Assembly: GCA_019163375.1 (NCBI GenBank)
Contig: JAFLKK010000002.1
Span: 203,384 to 267,383, forward strand
Length of the DNA: 64,000 nucleotides
Source: Paludibacter sp.
Lineage (GTDB): Bacteria; Bacteroidota; Bacteroidia; Bacteroidales; Paludibacteraceae
Direction of reading: 5' to 3'
Shown here: one piece after another, positions 9,354 through 18,879 of the stretch
Layout of the letters: every line of letters starts with the position of its first letter
How positions within the stretch are numbered: the stretch's first letter is position 1
Position numbers and translations under genes: made by a program
The notes under the pieces: generated by a model
Told to the model about the DNA's origin: nothing
The model's input: the letters and a program-made list of their open reading frames with translations, nothing else
Databases searched by the model: none

Positions 9354-9397
9354 AAAAAAGGTTCAAGATACACATTTACAGTGAATTTCCCGAACCT
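9354..9397 (-). terminator. terminator-like hairpin after the 700-residue enzyme gene
   Basis: On the minus strand AAAGGTTC and GAACCTTT form an 8-bp stem around a loop of about 25 bases, followed by TTTT. It lies between the stop at 9451 and the next ATG at 9326, so it could uncouple the last gene of the cluster. Confidence 0.5.
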
Positions 9398-9450
9398 TTC
9401 TGTTATTTTGAAAAATATATTTGTTCAGACCTATTGCCGGAACAGATGAG

Positions 9451-11553
9451 TTACGGCATGGGCAGAAGACCTTCCCATTTCACATTCCATTTACCATCTT
9501 TTGGGAAGCCGGGATTTTTGGTTTTATTACCATCCCAACCGGCACACATCATCGATATAGCTGTTAGCAAACCACCATTACCCGGTAGGTAAATGCGCAA
9601 GCGACTATCCTGATAGTTATGTCCGTTTACTAAATACGTATTGGTTCGTTTGTCCATAAGCAGGGCACCAACTGCTTTCTCTCCATCACCAAGTCGGGCA
9701 GCGTTCATGGCTGTCATAGGGTAATCCCAGCCCCAGGTTTTTCCCCAGTTCCAATTGACCCAAATCCAGTTGAGCGTGTTTTGCATGTAATCGGTACGTA
9801 CCAACGGACATTTTGGAAGTATTCCGTAAGCTCCCAATACGGCCATATGGTCGGAAGTGAAACGAATATCTTTATAGGTGTCAGTGGCAGTTTCGGCAGC
9901 CAGATAGAGTTTGTCCTGATAGGCCAATGGCGATAGTTTATCAATCATTTCGTCCCATTGAAGGTTGCGTTTCAAGCCCATTCGCTCGCGCCATTTTTGA
10001 GCTGTACTCATGGCAAAATGCCAATATGAAAGTTCAAAAGGAGGATTTACGGTTTCTGATGCACGCAGTGTTTCCTGAGCCGGAATGGCTCCTTTGAGTA
10101 CATAGCGTCCTTCCAGTTGATCGTAGGTGGCAAACGAGAACATAAATTTAGCTGTTTCGTCCACCAGTTTGCTGTATTTTTCAAGCACTTCGGGTGAGGG
10201 ATGACTGCGATAAACCAGTTCGGCTAAATAGATGATATGCGGTTGTTGCCAAATAAGAAATGAACCCACTTTTGATGGTGCTTCTACGCCTGTAGGGTCA
10301 GTCATTTTCATCCAACGAACCCCCTGAAATCCTTGTCGTTTGGCAATCTCTTTTGCAATAGGGAATGCTTTGTTGTACCAACCGAGACTTCGTTCCAGCA
10401 AATCGGAACGTCCCCAAAGTGCAAACTGTGCTTCGTGCCACCAAATCATTTCGAGATGGAATTTACCATACCATGAGTTGTAGGTCAACCCTGTTTCTTG
10501 AGGAGGTACCGAGCCTGCACATTGAATGGCTAATAAATATTGCGATAGCACCACACGGCGTTCCAGCTCCGGTGCACGTTTGTCTTTACATTGCGAGAAA
10601 TCTACTGCTCCACCTTTTGTCCAAAACGCATTCCAGTAATTGTACGCTGCCAATTGGGTTTCGGCTACAGTTGGTTGAACCATTTGGCCGGGTTTACCTG
10701 GTAGGAATGCCGCTGTGAAAGCAAAATTATCCGTTGAAGGTTGAAGCACGAAATAGTTTTTTCCTTTTTCGATGAAAGTGGCAGAACCTTCCCATTGAAT
10801 ATGAACGAAATAGGTAGTTGCATCAATTTTTCGTTCGAGCAATGCTGAGTTTGTGGTTTGGCTTACAAGGGTTGTGCTGTGTTTGTCGTTGCTGTTCCAA
10901 TCACAGGCATCATCGCTGTGTTCACCGGTTGGGTAGGGGAAATGGAATTTTAGACCTAAATGAGCCGTTGAATTAATTTTGGCAGCAATTACATCTTTCT
11001 GTGGGTGGCAAGTTGTTTCAACCTGAACGGTTCTTCCTGATAAGGTGAAATGACTTATAATTTCTCCTTTCCAAAGTTGAAGTTCTTGTTTAATGTCGGT
11101 TATTTTATTCAAATAAGTTGAATCAATTTCAAAGCCGACAATGCCTAAATGCAGGCGGTGTTGGTTTACCCGAAACCATTCTGTAGCTCCTTTTTGGCGT
11201 TCCGTTCCGTTGACCTGAGTAGAATAAGGTTCTTCTTTTCCTCTGAAATTGTAATTTTTCAGTGTCTCGTCGTGAAGGTAATTATTGGGATTCGCAAAAC
11301 TGTGCCATCCCCATTGGCTTTGAGTGCCAAGCGGTACGCCACTGCTGTATTTTAGAGGAAAAGTTTGTAAACCTGTGGCATCAACGGTGAACGCAAATTC
11401 ACCATTCCCAACAGACAATGATGCTAATGAATCAAATGCATTGACGTTTGGATTATTTCTGTTTACCAGGGCTTTACGGTCAATAGCTGCTTGCATTAAA
11501 GTATTGCAGGTAAACAAGAAAAGAATAAGACAAGCGAAGTGATTTTTTTTCAT
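9451..11553 (-). CDS. secreted (alpha/alpha)6-barrel glycosidase-like protein of unassigned family
   Basis: A 700-residue protein with a signal peptide (MKKNHFACLILFLFTCNTLMQA). An N-terminal beta-sandwich (to about 290) precedes a helical catalytic region. Motifs reminiscent of GH65/GH95-type enzymes are visible: SVGNGEFAFTVD near 47, GKFHLEMIWWHEAQFALWGR near 365, and WVNWNWGKTWGWDYPMTAMN near 600. The Glu residues in HLEMIWWHEAQ are plausible catalytic candidates. It lies 73 bases downstream of the GH105 gene, within the pectin cluster, and is expected to remove a sugar from pectic oligosaccharides in the periplasm. The precise CAZy family was not determined. Confidence 0.7.
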   Translation of the reverse strand: MKKNHFACLILFLFTCNTLMQAAIDRKALVNRNNPNVNAFDSLASLSVGNGEFAFTVDATGLQTFPLKYSSGVPLGTQSQWGWHSFANPNNYLHDETLKNYNFRGKEEPYSTQVNGTERQKGATEWFRVNQHRLHLGIVGFEIDSTYLNKITDIKQELQLWKGEIISHFTLSGRTVQVETTCHPQKDVIAAKINSTAHLGLKFHFPYPTGEHSDDACDWNSNDKHSTTLVSQTTNSALLERKIDATTYFVHIQWEGSATFIEKGKNYFVLQPSTDNFAFTAAFLPGKPGQMVQPTVAETQLAAYNYWNAFWTKGGAVDFSQCKDKRAPELERRVVLSQYLLAIQCAGSVPPQETGLTYNSWYGKFHLEMIWWHEAQFALWGRSDLLERSLGWYNKAFPIAKEIAKRQGFQGVRWMKMTDPTGVEAPSKVGSFLIWQQPHIIYLAELVYRSHPSPEVLEKYSKLVDETAKFMFSFATYDQLEGRYVLKGAIPAQETLRASETVNPPFELSYWHFAMSTAQKWRERMGLKRNLQWDEMIDKLSPLAYQDKLYLAAETATDTYKDIRFTSDHMAVLGAYGILPKCPLVRTDYMQNTLNWIWVNWNWGKTWGWDYPMTAMNAARLGDGEKAVGALLMDKRTNTYLVNGHNYQDSRLRIYLPGNGGLLTAISMMCAGWDGNKTKNPGFPKDGKWNVKWEGLLPMP

Positions 11554-11584
11554 TGAACAAACTATTTGTGGCTTTGGATAACAA

Positions 11585-11620
11585 CTGATTCAGGTAAATT
11601 AGAATTTACCTGAATCAGTC
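11585..11620 (-). terminator. perfect 17-bp hairpin after the GH105 gene
   Basis: ACTGATTCAGGTAAATT (11585-11601) and its exact complement at 11604-11620, separated by two bases. It begins 7 bases after the GH105 stop. No T-run follows on the minus strand, so it may protect the 3' end or act as a weak terminator. Confidence 0.55.
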
Positions 11621-11626
11621 GTTTTA

Positions 11627-12931
11627 TTATTTTTTCAATCCGATTTTATCGTATTGATCTTCGGCTCTAATCTCGGTGTATTTCGGAGCGTCTATCATTT
11701 CAACCAAAGCACGCAAAACCGGGCCCTCACCCATTGGGTCGTTTTCCTGAGTTGGGCGATTGTAATAATATTGCACTGACGGCATAATACCTGTACCAAC
11801 GCAGATCGCTGTAACATCTCCGTTCGGGGTTATTTTGGATAGTATTCCTTTTAATCCTTGTTCAGCTACGTAAATAAAGTCAGGATGCAACCAACCCTCT
11901 TTTACTCCCCGGGCAATACCAAAAACAAACATGGCCGTTCCGGTAATTTCTTCGTAGGAGTCTTCTTTGTTAAGCAATTGGTGCCAAAGTCCGTTTTTGC
12001 CCTGATAGCGGGCTACTCCACTGGCTTGTTGCTGGAAGTTTTTGATGACAGCATTGCGCAGCGGATGATTTTTAGGCATGCGCGAAAGCAAATCAGCCTG
12101 CGCCATAAATACCCAACCGTTTGCACGGCTCCAATGTGCAACTCCATGTTCCTTATTATCGGTGTGGTAGCAGTGGTAGTAAATTTGTTTCTCCGCACAC
12201 CAAAGATACTTGTTGTAGTTTAGTATCTGATTAGCTGCATCGGTGAAATACTTGTTATCGCCGGTAAACTTACCCATTCTACTCAAAAAAGAGACAGCCA
12301 TGAAAGCATCATCCGCCCATATCGTATTTTCGTGTGGCCAGATGCGGGCAATCGTTCCATCCTTCAACCGCGGTTCCAATACATTGAGATGATGAGCCGT
12401 TTCGTTGATGTACTTGAGAAAAGCATCGTTCGGATGATGTTGTTGAAGTTCAATCAGGCTGGCGCTCATTGGACCATTGTCATCCAACCGTTTGCCACGA
12501 AATATCATGTGCCAGCTAACGTTGCGCACGGCTCCCCAACCTCCTTCAGCAAAAGCGTTGTCGTAAAGTTTTTTGAAATAATCCAGATTCCCTTCGTTAA
12601 ATACAAAGTTCATGTTTTTCAAAACATAATTCTCGTATTTTTTGTCGCTTAGTTTATCGCCCAATTCCATAAGAGCGATATTCGTCACTCCGTTGGTATA
12701 GTGCCATTGTGTATATTTCGATTGTACTTCTACATCTTTAGATAATGGAATATTTTTCACAGTGCTGTACGTTTCGCCGGTCTTTTTGTTCTCGAACAAA
12801 TAGGTGGTTGAGTTGACGATGCGCTCTGCAATCTTTGTTGCTGTCTCTTTGGCCGACATATTGGTTTGAGCTTGTACGGTGGGTACACTCAAAAGTAAAG
12901 CCACAAAAGGGATGGTAAATTTTAATTTCAT
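11627..12931 (-). CDS. unsaturated rhamnogalacturonyl hydrolase (GH105)
   Basis: A 434-residue secreted protein (signal peptide ending VQAQ). It shows GH105/GH88 (alpha/alpha)6-barrel motifs: RLDDNGPMSASL near residue 149, WADDAFM at 205-211, HWSRANGWVFMAQADLL near 266 and EEITGTAMFVFGIARG near 330. By comparison with YteR, Asp residues in LDDNGP and WADD correspond to the active-site aspartates. The enzyme removes the 4,5-unsaturated galacturonate left at the non-reducing end of rhamnogalacturonan or pectin oligomers by lyases. It sits between GH28 and the 700-residue enzyme, with hairpins on both sides, so it may be transcribed on its own. Confidence 0.88.
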   Translation of the reverse strand: MKLKFTIPFVALLLSVPTVQAQTNMSAKETATKIAERIVNSTTYLFENKKTGETYSTVKNIPLSKDVEVQSKYTQWHYTNGVTNIALMELGDKLSDKKYENYVLKNMNFVFNEGNLDYFKKLYDNAFAEGGWGAVRNVSWHMIFRGKRLDDNGPMSASLIELQQHHPNDAFLKYINETAHHLNVLEPRLKDGTIARIWPHENTIWADDAFMAVSFLSRMGKFTGDNKYFTDAANQILNYNKYLWCAEKQIYYHCYHTDNKEHGVAHWSRANGWVFMAQADLLSRMPKNHPLRNAVIKNFQQQASGVARYQGKNGLWHQLLNKEDSYEEITGTAMFVFGIARGVKEGWLHPDFIYVAEQGLKGILSKITPNGDVTAICVGTGIMPSVQYYYNRPTQENDPMGEGPVLRALVEMIDAPKYTEIRAEDQYDKIGLKK

Positions 12932-13051
12932 GAATCTTGCTCTTCTCTTTATTTTGTTTGTTCAGTTCTTCTATTCTTCAAGTTGGAAGAATAATATGCA
13001 AATTAACAACAAATATGGTGTATTAGAAATGGAGTGCTGTACAATAGAATA

Positions 13052-13085
13052 GAAAAAAGTACAACCTGCATCAATTGCAGGCTGT
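13052..13085 (-). terminator. intrinsic terminator after the GH28 gene
   Basis: Minus strand: ACAGCCTGCA, loop ATTGA, TGCAGGTTGT (10 bp with one G-U pair), then ACTTTTTT. It lies about 50 bases after the GH28 stop. Confidence 0.75.
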
Positions 13086-13135
13086 ATGATTGTTTATTAG
13101 CTGTTTTTTTGCAAAATATTAGCTGTTGGAATTTA

Positions 13136-14692
13136 TTACTGAATAATTTCTCCGGGCACATTTTTAATATCAATATCCTTGCAATTCAGAATTTTAAGTG
13201 CAGGTCCACTCAATGGTTTGATAACTACATTTTTCAAAACAATGTGTTTGCTCTCTTTTATCTCTCCGCCGGTCTTAGCACTAATCATTGCATTTTCTAC
13301 GTAGATTCCCTCAATAGGATTTTCTGGTAATCCGTTGAAATACATGGCACGGGTAGCGTTAGTGCAGGATATGTTTTTGATGTGTATGTTTCTGAAAGTT
13401 GGCGTTGTTTCATCTACTTTCGGAATAATTCGTTTTACCGGTTGTCCATTTGCATCCTGAAGTACTTCCGAAGCCGACTTATTCATGTAGTACAAGTCGA
13501 ACAACAAAGGTTCAGTCACAATATCCATCATACCAATATTCTCTATAAAGATATTTTCCACCATGCCACCTCGACCCCGTTTACTTTTAAAGCGCAGTCC
13601 AACATCTGTACCCATAAATTTGCAATTAGCTACTTTCATGTTTCGTACATCGCCAGACATTTCGCTACCAACCACAAAACCTCCATGACCTTTGAAAACG
13701 GTGCAATTATCTACAATCAGATTCTCACAAACGCGGGCACGTTGGCGACCCTCCTCATCTTTACCGCTTTTTATGCAGATACCATCGTCGCCTACGTCGA
13801 ATGTTGAATTGATGATCAGTGAGTTTTTACAAGATTCTAAATCAATGCCGTCACCGTTTTCGGCATAGCTCGGGTTGCGCACGGTCACGCCATCCAAAAT
13901 TACGTTTTCGCACATGAGTGGATGCAGATTCCATGCCGGAGAGTTTTGAAATAGAACTCCTTGAAGATAAAGATTTTTACATTCGATAAAACTAACCATT
14001 ACCGGGCGAAGAAAATCACGAATTGAATTCCATTCCGCATCGGTTTTGATGTTTTTCGGAACATTCATATCTGCTAATTGCTGTCCTTTCAGGTATTGTT
14101 CAGATGGGAACCAGTAATCTTCGCGTTTAAAAACGCCACGATTGGCTGTGAATTTTTTCCAGTAACTTTCAGTCACCGATTGTTTTTTCAATGCACGCCA
14201 ATAATGTCCGTTGCCGTCAATAGCTCCATCGCCTGTAATGGCCACATTCGTCAGGTTACGACCTGAGATTGGTGATTGACACCGTTTCGTGGCTAAGCCT
14301 TCAAATATTGTTTCAACCAATGGATATAAATTCTTATCCGGCGAAAATAAAATGATGGCTCCTTTTTCGAGATGCAGGTTAATATTACTTTTAAAAACAA
14401 TCGGACCTGTAAACCAAACGCCCATAGGTACAATCACTGTGCCACCACCCTGGCTTGAAAGTGTATTTATTGCTTTCGAAAATGCTTCGGTACACAAGTC
14501 TGTTCCATTGCCAGTAGCTCCAAATTCGGAAATCGAAACGCTTTTGTCAGGAAAAACAGGTGCTTCAACCTTTGGCATATTGAAGGGCAGATTATTGTAT
14601 AAATAATCGTACTTGTAATTACTTTGAGCCTGCACTGTAAACCCGGTTAGAGCAAGGATAGCGATAATTAGTGAATGCTTTAATTTCGTCAT
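13136..14692 (-). CDS. secreted polygalacturonase-like glycoside hydrolase (GH28)
   Basis: A 518-residue protein with a signal peptide ending TVQAQ and a right-handed beta-helix. The GH28 motifs are clear: NGDGID at 279-284, GDDG at 301-304 (catalytic Asp pair), GHGG at 335-338 and RFKSKRG at 367-373. GDDGIC instead of the pectinase GDDC, and GHGG, are usual in bacterial exo-acting GH28 enzymes. It is expected to remove galacturonic acid from pectic chains in the periplasm. The GH106 gene lies 41 bases upstream, and the two are probably one transcript ending at the terminator near 13060. Confidence 0.9.
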   Translation of the reverse strand: MTKLKHSLIIAILALTGFTVQAQSNYKYDYLYNNLPFNMPKVEAPVFPDKSVSISEFGATGNGTDLCTEAFSKAINTLSSQGGGTVIVPMGVWFTGPIVFKSNINLHLEKGAIILFSPDKNLYPLVETIFEGLATKRCQSPISGRNLTNVAITGDGAIDGNGHYWRALKKQSVTESYWKKFTANRGVFKREDYWFPSEQYLKGQQLADMNVPKNIKTDAEWNSIRDFLRPVMVSFIECKNLYLQGVLFQNSPAWNLHPLMCENVILDGVTVRNPSYAENGDGIDLESCKNSLIINSTFDVGDDGICIKSGKDEEGRQRARVCENLIVDNCTVFKGHGGFVVGSEMSGDVRNMKVANCKFMGTDVGLRFKSKRGRGGMVENIFIENIGMMDIVTEPLLFDLYYMNKSASEVLQDANGQPVKRIIPKVDETTPTFRNIHIKNISCTNATRAMYFNGLPENPIEGIYVENAMISAKTGGEIKESKHIVLKNVVIKPLSGPALKILNCKDIDIKNVPGEIIQ

Positions 14693-14733
14693 TTCGTAGA
14701 ATTGAATGGTTTAAAAGTTTTTTTGCGTTTAAG

Positions 14734-17520
14734 CTATTCGTAAATTGTAAGTTTAACCGGGCTACATAAGCCACTCTCAACGAGTTGCCAGTTACCATAG
14801 TTGGATACTTTATAATTGATGTTTACAATATTTATTTCGTTGAAAATGCGCCAGTTTATGTTGCGTCGGTCGTAGTCTGCAATTCGATTCGCAGGTAAAT
14901 TGGTTACTTCTATGCGTAAGCTGTTTTCTCCGGCTTTCAGGTACTTGCCAATGCGACAATCGAAGGGAGCTGCCCATACAATTCCGGCATCGTTGCCATT
15001 TACAAATACATGAGCGCTTTCGCGTACGTCTCCTAAGTTCAAAATATATTCAGCATTAGTTGAAATATTTGCCAGATCGAAAGTAGTTGAGTACACGCCT
15101 GTTCCGCAATTTACTTTCAGGGCTTCGTTTTCAAGTTTTGTCCACGAAGTCAATGTTTTAAGTTCGAAAGTGTCTTTTACGAGCGGCTCACTCTGGCTAA
15201 AATGCAATTTCCAGGGACGGCTCAATTCTACGGTATGCGTTTCTTTGTTTAAATATTTCCAGTTGGAAATTTGAATATCTTCCATTGTAAATGTTTTCAA
15301 AATCAACGACTCACCCGATTTTAGCTGAAGGTATACCTGCGCTTTGCCGTTCTGTTGTCGTACATTCGCTTTGCCCGTTTCGCCTGTCATAGGGTCAAAT
15401 ATTTGAGCCGAAGTAGTCGGGACAGACAATGTAATCCATTCATTTATATCTTGTTTGTGTAATGCGCTGATAAAATAATGATACCCCTCGTTGTTAGTGC
15501 GGCGAATGGCATGAAGCCCATATTTGGTAATCATTTCTTCAGGTTGTATCCCAACAGCCAGCAGTGTTTTTTTGTAATCCGAGCCGGTAATTACTGTCCC
15601 GTTTTTAATGGGTTGAATACTTGTTTTTGAAAAATCATTTGTCACCGCTAATGTTTTCATGGACAATTTAAACTGCGCTCTGCGTTCTTTTAATTTGGCT
15701 AGTCCGGGTACATCTTCCGGATAGTTTTCCATAAAAACTATTTTTGCACCCTGCGATGTCAGGTCAGCAATGTGTTTTAATACGTTTGCCGGCATTTTTT
15801 TTACAGCCGGTACTATTAAGGCTTTGTATCTGCTACCACTCTTGGTTACAATTTCACCGTTATCACATGTTGATGAGACGATGAACTGATCGGAAATGTA
15901 ATCAGCATCATACCCGTTTTCGTAAATAGAGTGCACTACCTTGATAAACTTCGGCATCTTTTTATCCATGTCGTGGATACTGAATTGCAATAATCGTCCG
16001 TTTTGTTCGTGCCAAATATCGTATACGGGGAGGTAAATCAGAAAATCATTATCAGGTTTTCCACTTTGCAGAAAGGATTGACACCGGGTAATGTAATTCA
16101 TCAATGCAGGAGCATCTTTCCAACTACTATTGGTGGGCGACATGTCGATAGAGGCATAAAATTTCCAGCCCGGCCAGGCTGCATCTTTTGGTGAATAGGT
16201 TGTGCCGTGAAAATTCATATGATTTACACCTGCCACAAACATTAAATCCAAATCGGGTTTACATTGCGAAAGTGAAGTGCGAAAATGCTCTGTCAACCAT
16301 GTAAATGTCTCTGAAGACGTTAGTTGTTTTCCCGAAATATGTGCTGCTGACGAAGCATATTTCAGCATCGACAATTCCGAATCATTCTTACGTGTCAGAG
16401 AATCTTTGCGTAATCCTTTTATCCCGAAATCAGATAAACCAAAGCCTTCGCATTCGGGCACATCAACAGTTGCGTATAAATCAATCAGGTTTCCTGGTGA
16501 ACCATGTGCCTGATTTCTGGTTTTACTTCCATGCATATGTGCCCAGTCCGTCCACTGTTTGGTGAAGTTTTCCAATAATAGTTCCGAAATGGTTTCGCGA
16601 TAATCCGTCAGCAATCGTGCAGATTCCTCAGTGCGGTTTTCGTCAAGAAAAACGGGTAGATATTCTTCCAATTTATAGCCACGGCGTGTGTAGAACTGTT
16701 CAAACATATCTTCAGTCCAGTCGGCGCCGTACACTTCGTAGGAGTCGTTGAAAAAGTTATGCGGATAACTTGTATTTGTTTCTGCAAAAGCATTTTCAAA
16801 GCGATTTAAGTACTTCTTTACTGCTGTTTTCGAAAAGTGATCCATAACATATCCCTCACCACCAGGAGCAGCTCGTTTTACCTTTTGGAATGTTTTACCA
16901 TTGAATACAGCAATTAATTGCCAGTTGCCTTTTGGCGCTTTCCATGAGATGTTTCCGGTATTGTCAACTAGTTTTGTGAGGTCTACTACTTTTTTATTCT
17001 GAAATGCCATCAAACGCTGCAACTTTGCTACCGTTTGTTGGTCTTTTTCATCAGGAGTAATTTTTGCAGTGAAGGTTTGTCCACCTGAAATCATATATTT
17101 TTTCACTACTAATTTCGAAGCTGCATCTCCGATAGTTACCTCAGGACCACCAAAAGGCCAGCCAGTTCCGGTGTTCATATCTGTTTGCATGCCCAACCGC
17201 CCGGTTTCAGCAATGGTATGATTGAGCATCCCCATCCATTTGTTTGAAAGAAAAGGGATATTGTTGTGGTCGTTTTTTTGGACACCGTAAATAGGCGTAA
17301 TTTCTACCGTTCCAATTCCGGTTTTGGCATATTCCTCCAGGTTGTATGTTAGGTTGGTTTTGTCCACTGCACTTCCCAGCCACCACCACCTAGCACCGGG
17401 GCGCATTTCTGTTGTAATTTTTGGCCACGAAGATGTTTGTGCAATTCCTGATGTTCCTAAAAAGGATAAAAGAATTCCTAGTCCAATAAAACGAATTTTA
17501 GAGTGGGATGTGATTTTCAT
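14734..17520 (-). CDS. alpha-L-rhamnosidase (GH106)
   Basis: A 928-residue protein with a signal peptide (ending TSGIAQ). The N-terminal part has the GH106 hallmark RPGARWWWLGSAVDKTNL near residue 38, then EITPIYGVQ, MNTGTGWPFGGPEVTIGDAA near 115 and NFFNDSYEVYGADWTEDMFE near 250. A C-terminal jelly-roll domain follows (RPWKLHFSQ, GDVRESAHVFVNGNDAG). GH106 enzymes release L-rhamnose from rhamnogalacturonan. It is the first gene of the minus-strand pectin cluster, with a candidate promoter and inverted repeat upstream. It may target rhamnogalacturonan I or II; the sequence does not tell which. Confidence 0.88.
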   Translation of the reverse strand: MKITSHSKIRFIGLGILLSFLGTSGIAQTSSWPKITTEMRPGARWWWLGSAVDKTNLTYNLEEYAKTGIGTVEITPIYGVQKNDHNNIPFLSNKWMGMLNHTIAETGRLGMQTDMNTGTGWPFGGPEVTIGDAASKLVVKKYMISGGQTFTAKITPDEKDQQTVAKLQRLMAFQNKKVVDLTKLVDNTGNISWKAPKGNWQLIAVFNGKTFQKVKRAAPGGEGYVMDHFSKTAVKKYLNRFENAFAETNTSYPHNFFNDSYEVYGADWTEDMFEQFYTRRGYKLEEYLPVFLDENRTEESARLLTDYRETISELLLENFTKQWTDWAHMHGSKTRNQAHGSPGNLIDLYATVDVPECEGFGLSDFGIKGLRKDSLTRKNDSELSMLKYASSAAHISGKQLTSSETFTWLTEHFRTSLSQCKPDLDLMFVAGVNHMNFHGTTYSPKDAAWPGWKFYASIDMSPTNSSWKDAPALMNYITRCQSFLQSGKPDNDFLIYLPVYDIWHEQNGRLLQFSIHDMDKKMPKFIKVVHSIYENGYDADYISDQFIVSSTCDNGEIVTKSGSRYKALIVPAVKKMPANVLKHIADLTSQGAKIVFMENYPEDVPGLAKLKERRAQFKLSMKTLAVTNDFSKTSIQPIKNGTVITGSDYKKTLLAVGIQPEEMITKYGLHAIRRTNNEGYHYFISALHKQDINEWITLSVPTTSAQIFDPMTGETGKANVRQQNGKAQVYLQLKSGESLILKTFTMEDIQISNWKYLNKETHTVELSRPWKLHFSQSEPLVKDTFELKTLTSWTKLENEALKVNCGTGVYSTTFDLANISTNAEYILNLGDVRESAHVFVNGNDAGIVWAAPFDCRIGKYLKAGENSLRIEVTNLPANRIADYDRRNINWRIFNEINIVNINYKVSNYGNWQLVESGLCSPVKLTIYE

Positions 17521-17646
17521 ACTTTATTCTCAATGTTTTTATTTAAAGCAGTTTATTAATGATGCCGGAAGTTGTACCGATTTGTTATATAGCATTATAA
17601 TTGGGGATCATCTAAAACTGAATTTTCCATGTTAGTCTGTGTAACA

Positions 17647-17713
17647 GTACAAAAATACTATTTACCCCAGATAGTTATGTGTAATTTTTGATACATATAC
17701 TGTATTTTTGTAC
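17647..17713. promoter_or_regulatory. 12-bp inverted repeat with -7 boxes upstream of the pectin cluster
   Basis: GTACAAAAATAC (17647-17658) is repeated as its exact complement at 17702-17713, 43 bases apart. The left arm reads TATTTTTG on the minus strand, a -7 box aimed at the GH106 gene; the right arm has one aimed the other way. No -33 element is present for the minus-strand box, as expected for an activator-dependent promoter. The regulator is not in the window. Confidence 0.5.
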
Positions 17714-17762
17714 GGAAATCAATCTTTTTTCAATTTAGACAAGACTGAGAATACGTTTAAAG

Positions 17763-17800
17763 AAAAAGGGGTTGCCTCAATTTGAGACAACCCCTTTTAA
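17763..17800 (-). terminator. intrinsic terminator after the phosphate transporter gene
   Basis: A stem of about 17 bp with one mismatch: AAAAGGGGTTG-TCTC / GAGG-CAACCCCTTTT, with T-rich flanks on the minus strand. It lies 18 bases after the stop at 17818. Its TGTCTCAA core recurs in the hairpin at 55215-55260. Confidence 0.85.
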
Positions 17801-17817
17801 AGATCGTTTTAATTATT

Positions 17818-18861
17818 CTACAATAAAGTTCCAAATACAATATAGATTAATGCAGCTAGAGCGGCACTTACAGGAATTGTAAGCAACCATGCTGTAAGCA
17901 AGCTACGCGTAACACCCCAGCGCACTGCCGAAAGTCTTTTCACCGAACCAACACCAATAATTGCACCGGTAATGGTGTGAGTAGTACTTACCGGTATTTT
18001 TAAAATTTCAGTCAGATAAAGTGTTAGTGCACCTGCAGTTTCTGCTGCAACTCCTTCTAATGGAGTAACTTTTGTAATTCGAGAACCCATTGTTTTGATA
18101 ATTCTCCAACCACCCGACATTGTTCCAAGTGAGATAACACCAAAACAAGAGAATGCTACCCAGTCGGGTAAATCTTTGATTGAAGTAATTCCCATATCAA
18201 TACCGCGAGCATGTGCTGCAATCATTGCTGCTGCAATAATTCCCATTACTTTTTGCGAGTCATTTAATCCATGACCAATACTGAATAAACCCGATGAGAC
18301 TAACTGTAATCTTTTAAACCATTGATTAGCCTTGTGTGGATTTACTTTCTTGAAAATGTATAGAATTAAAATAGTCAGTAATGACGAAACCATCATACCG
18401 ATAAGCGGTGCCAATACGATGAACGAAGCAATTTTTATGATTACATCCGCTTTTATTGATTCAAAACCACTTGTAGTATACCCGCTGGCTATTATAGTGC
18501 TCATAATAGCTGCTCCGGCAAATCCACCAATTAAGGTGTGCGACGATGACGATGGAATTCCAAGCCACCAGGTGGCTAAGTTCCAGATTATGGCAGCAAC
18601 AATTCCTGAAAAAATGACAGGAAGCGTAATGTATTGTTCAATTACAGCTTTAGAAACGGTGTTGGCAATTCCAAATTCTCCAATAATATATTTTGCAATA
18701 AAGAAAGCGACGAAATTGAAGAATGCAGCCCAAAGTACAGCCTTAAAGGGTGTTAGTACTTTTGTAGATACAATTGTAGCAATGGAATTAGCAGCATCAT
18801 GAAACCCATTGATATAATCGAAAACTAAAGCCAGTACGATAATAGTAATTAATAGCGTCAT
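17818..18861 (-). CDS. pit: low-affinity inorganic phosphate transporter (PiT family)
   Basis: A 347-residue inner-membrane protein with about ten hydrophobic segments. The PiT signature appears twice: DYINGFHDAANSIAT near residue 15 and ILKIPVSTTHTITGAIIGVG near 285, plus GIPSSSSHTLIGGFAG near 100. PiT proteins import metal-phosphate using the proton gradient (sodium in some lineages). The gene follows the DUF47 gene by 18 bases, the standard pairing in which the DUF47 protein modulates the transporter. It ends at a strong terminator. Confidence 0.92.
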   Translation of the reverse strand: MTLLITIIVLALVFDYINGFHDAANSIATIVSTKVLTPFKAVLWAAFFNFVAFFIAKYIIGEFGIANTVSKAVIEQYITLPVIFSGIVAAIIWNLATWWLGIPSSSSHTLIGGFAGAAIMSTIIASGYTTSGFESIKADVIIKIASFIVLAPLIGMMVSSLLTILILYIFKKVNPHKANQWFKRLQLVSSGLFSIGHGLNDSQKVMGIIAAAMIAAHARGIDMGITSIKDLPDWVAFSCFGVISLGTMSGGWRIIKTMGSRITKVTPLEGVAAETAGALTLYLTEILKIPVSTTHTITGAIIGVGSVKRLSAVRWGVTRSLLTAWLLTIPVSAALAALIYIVFGTLL

Positions 18862-18879
18862 TTTGTTTTTTTGAAGTTA

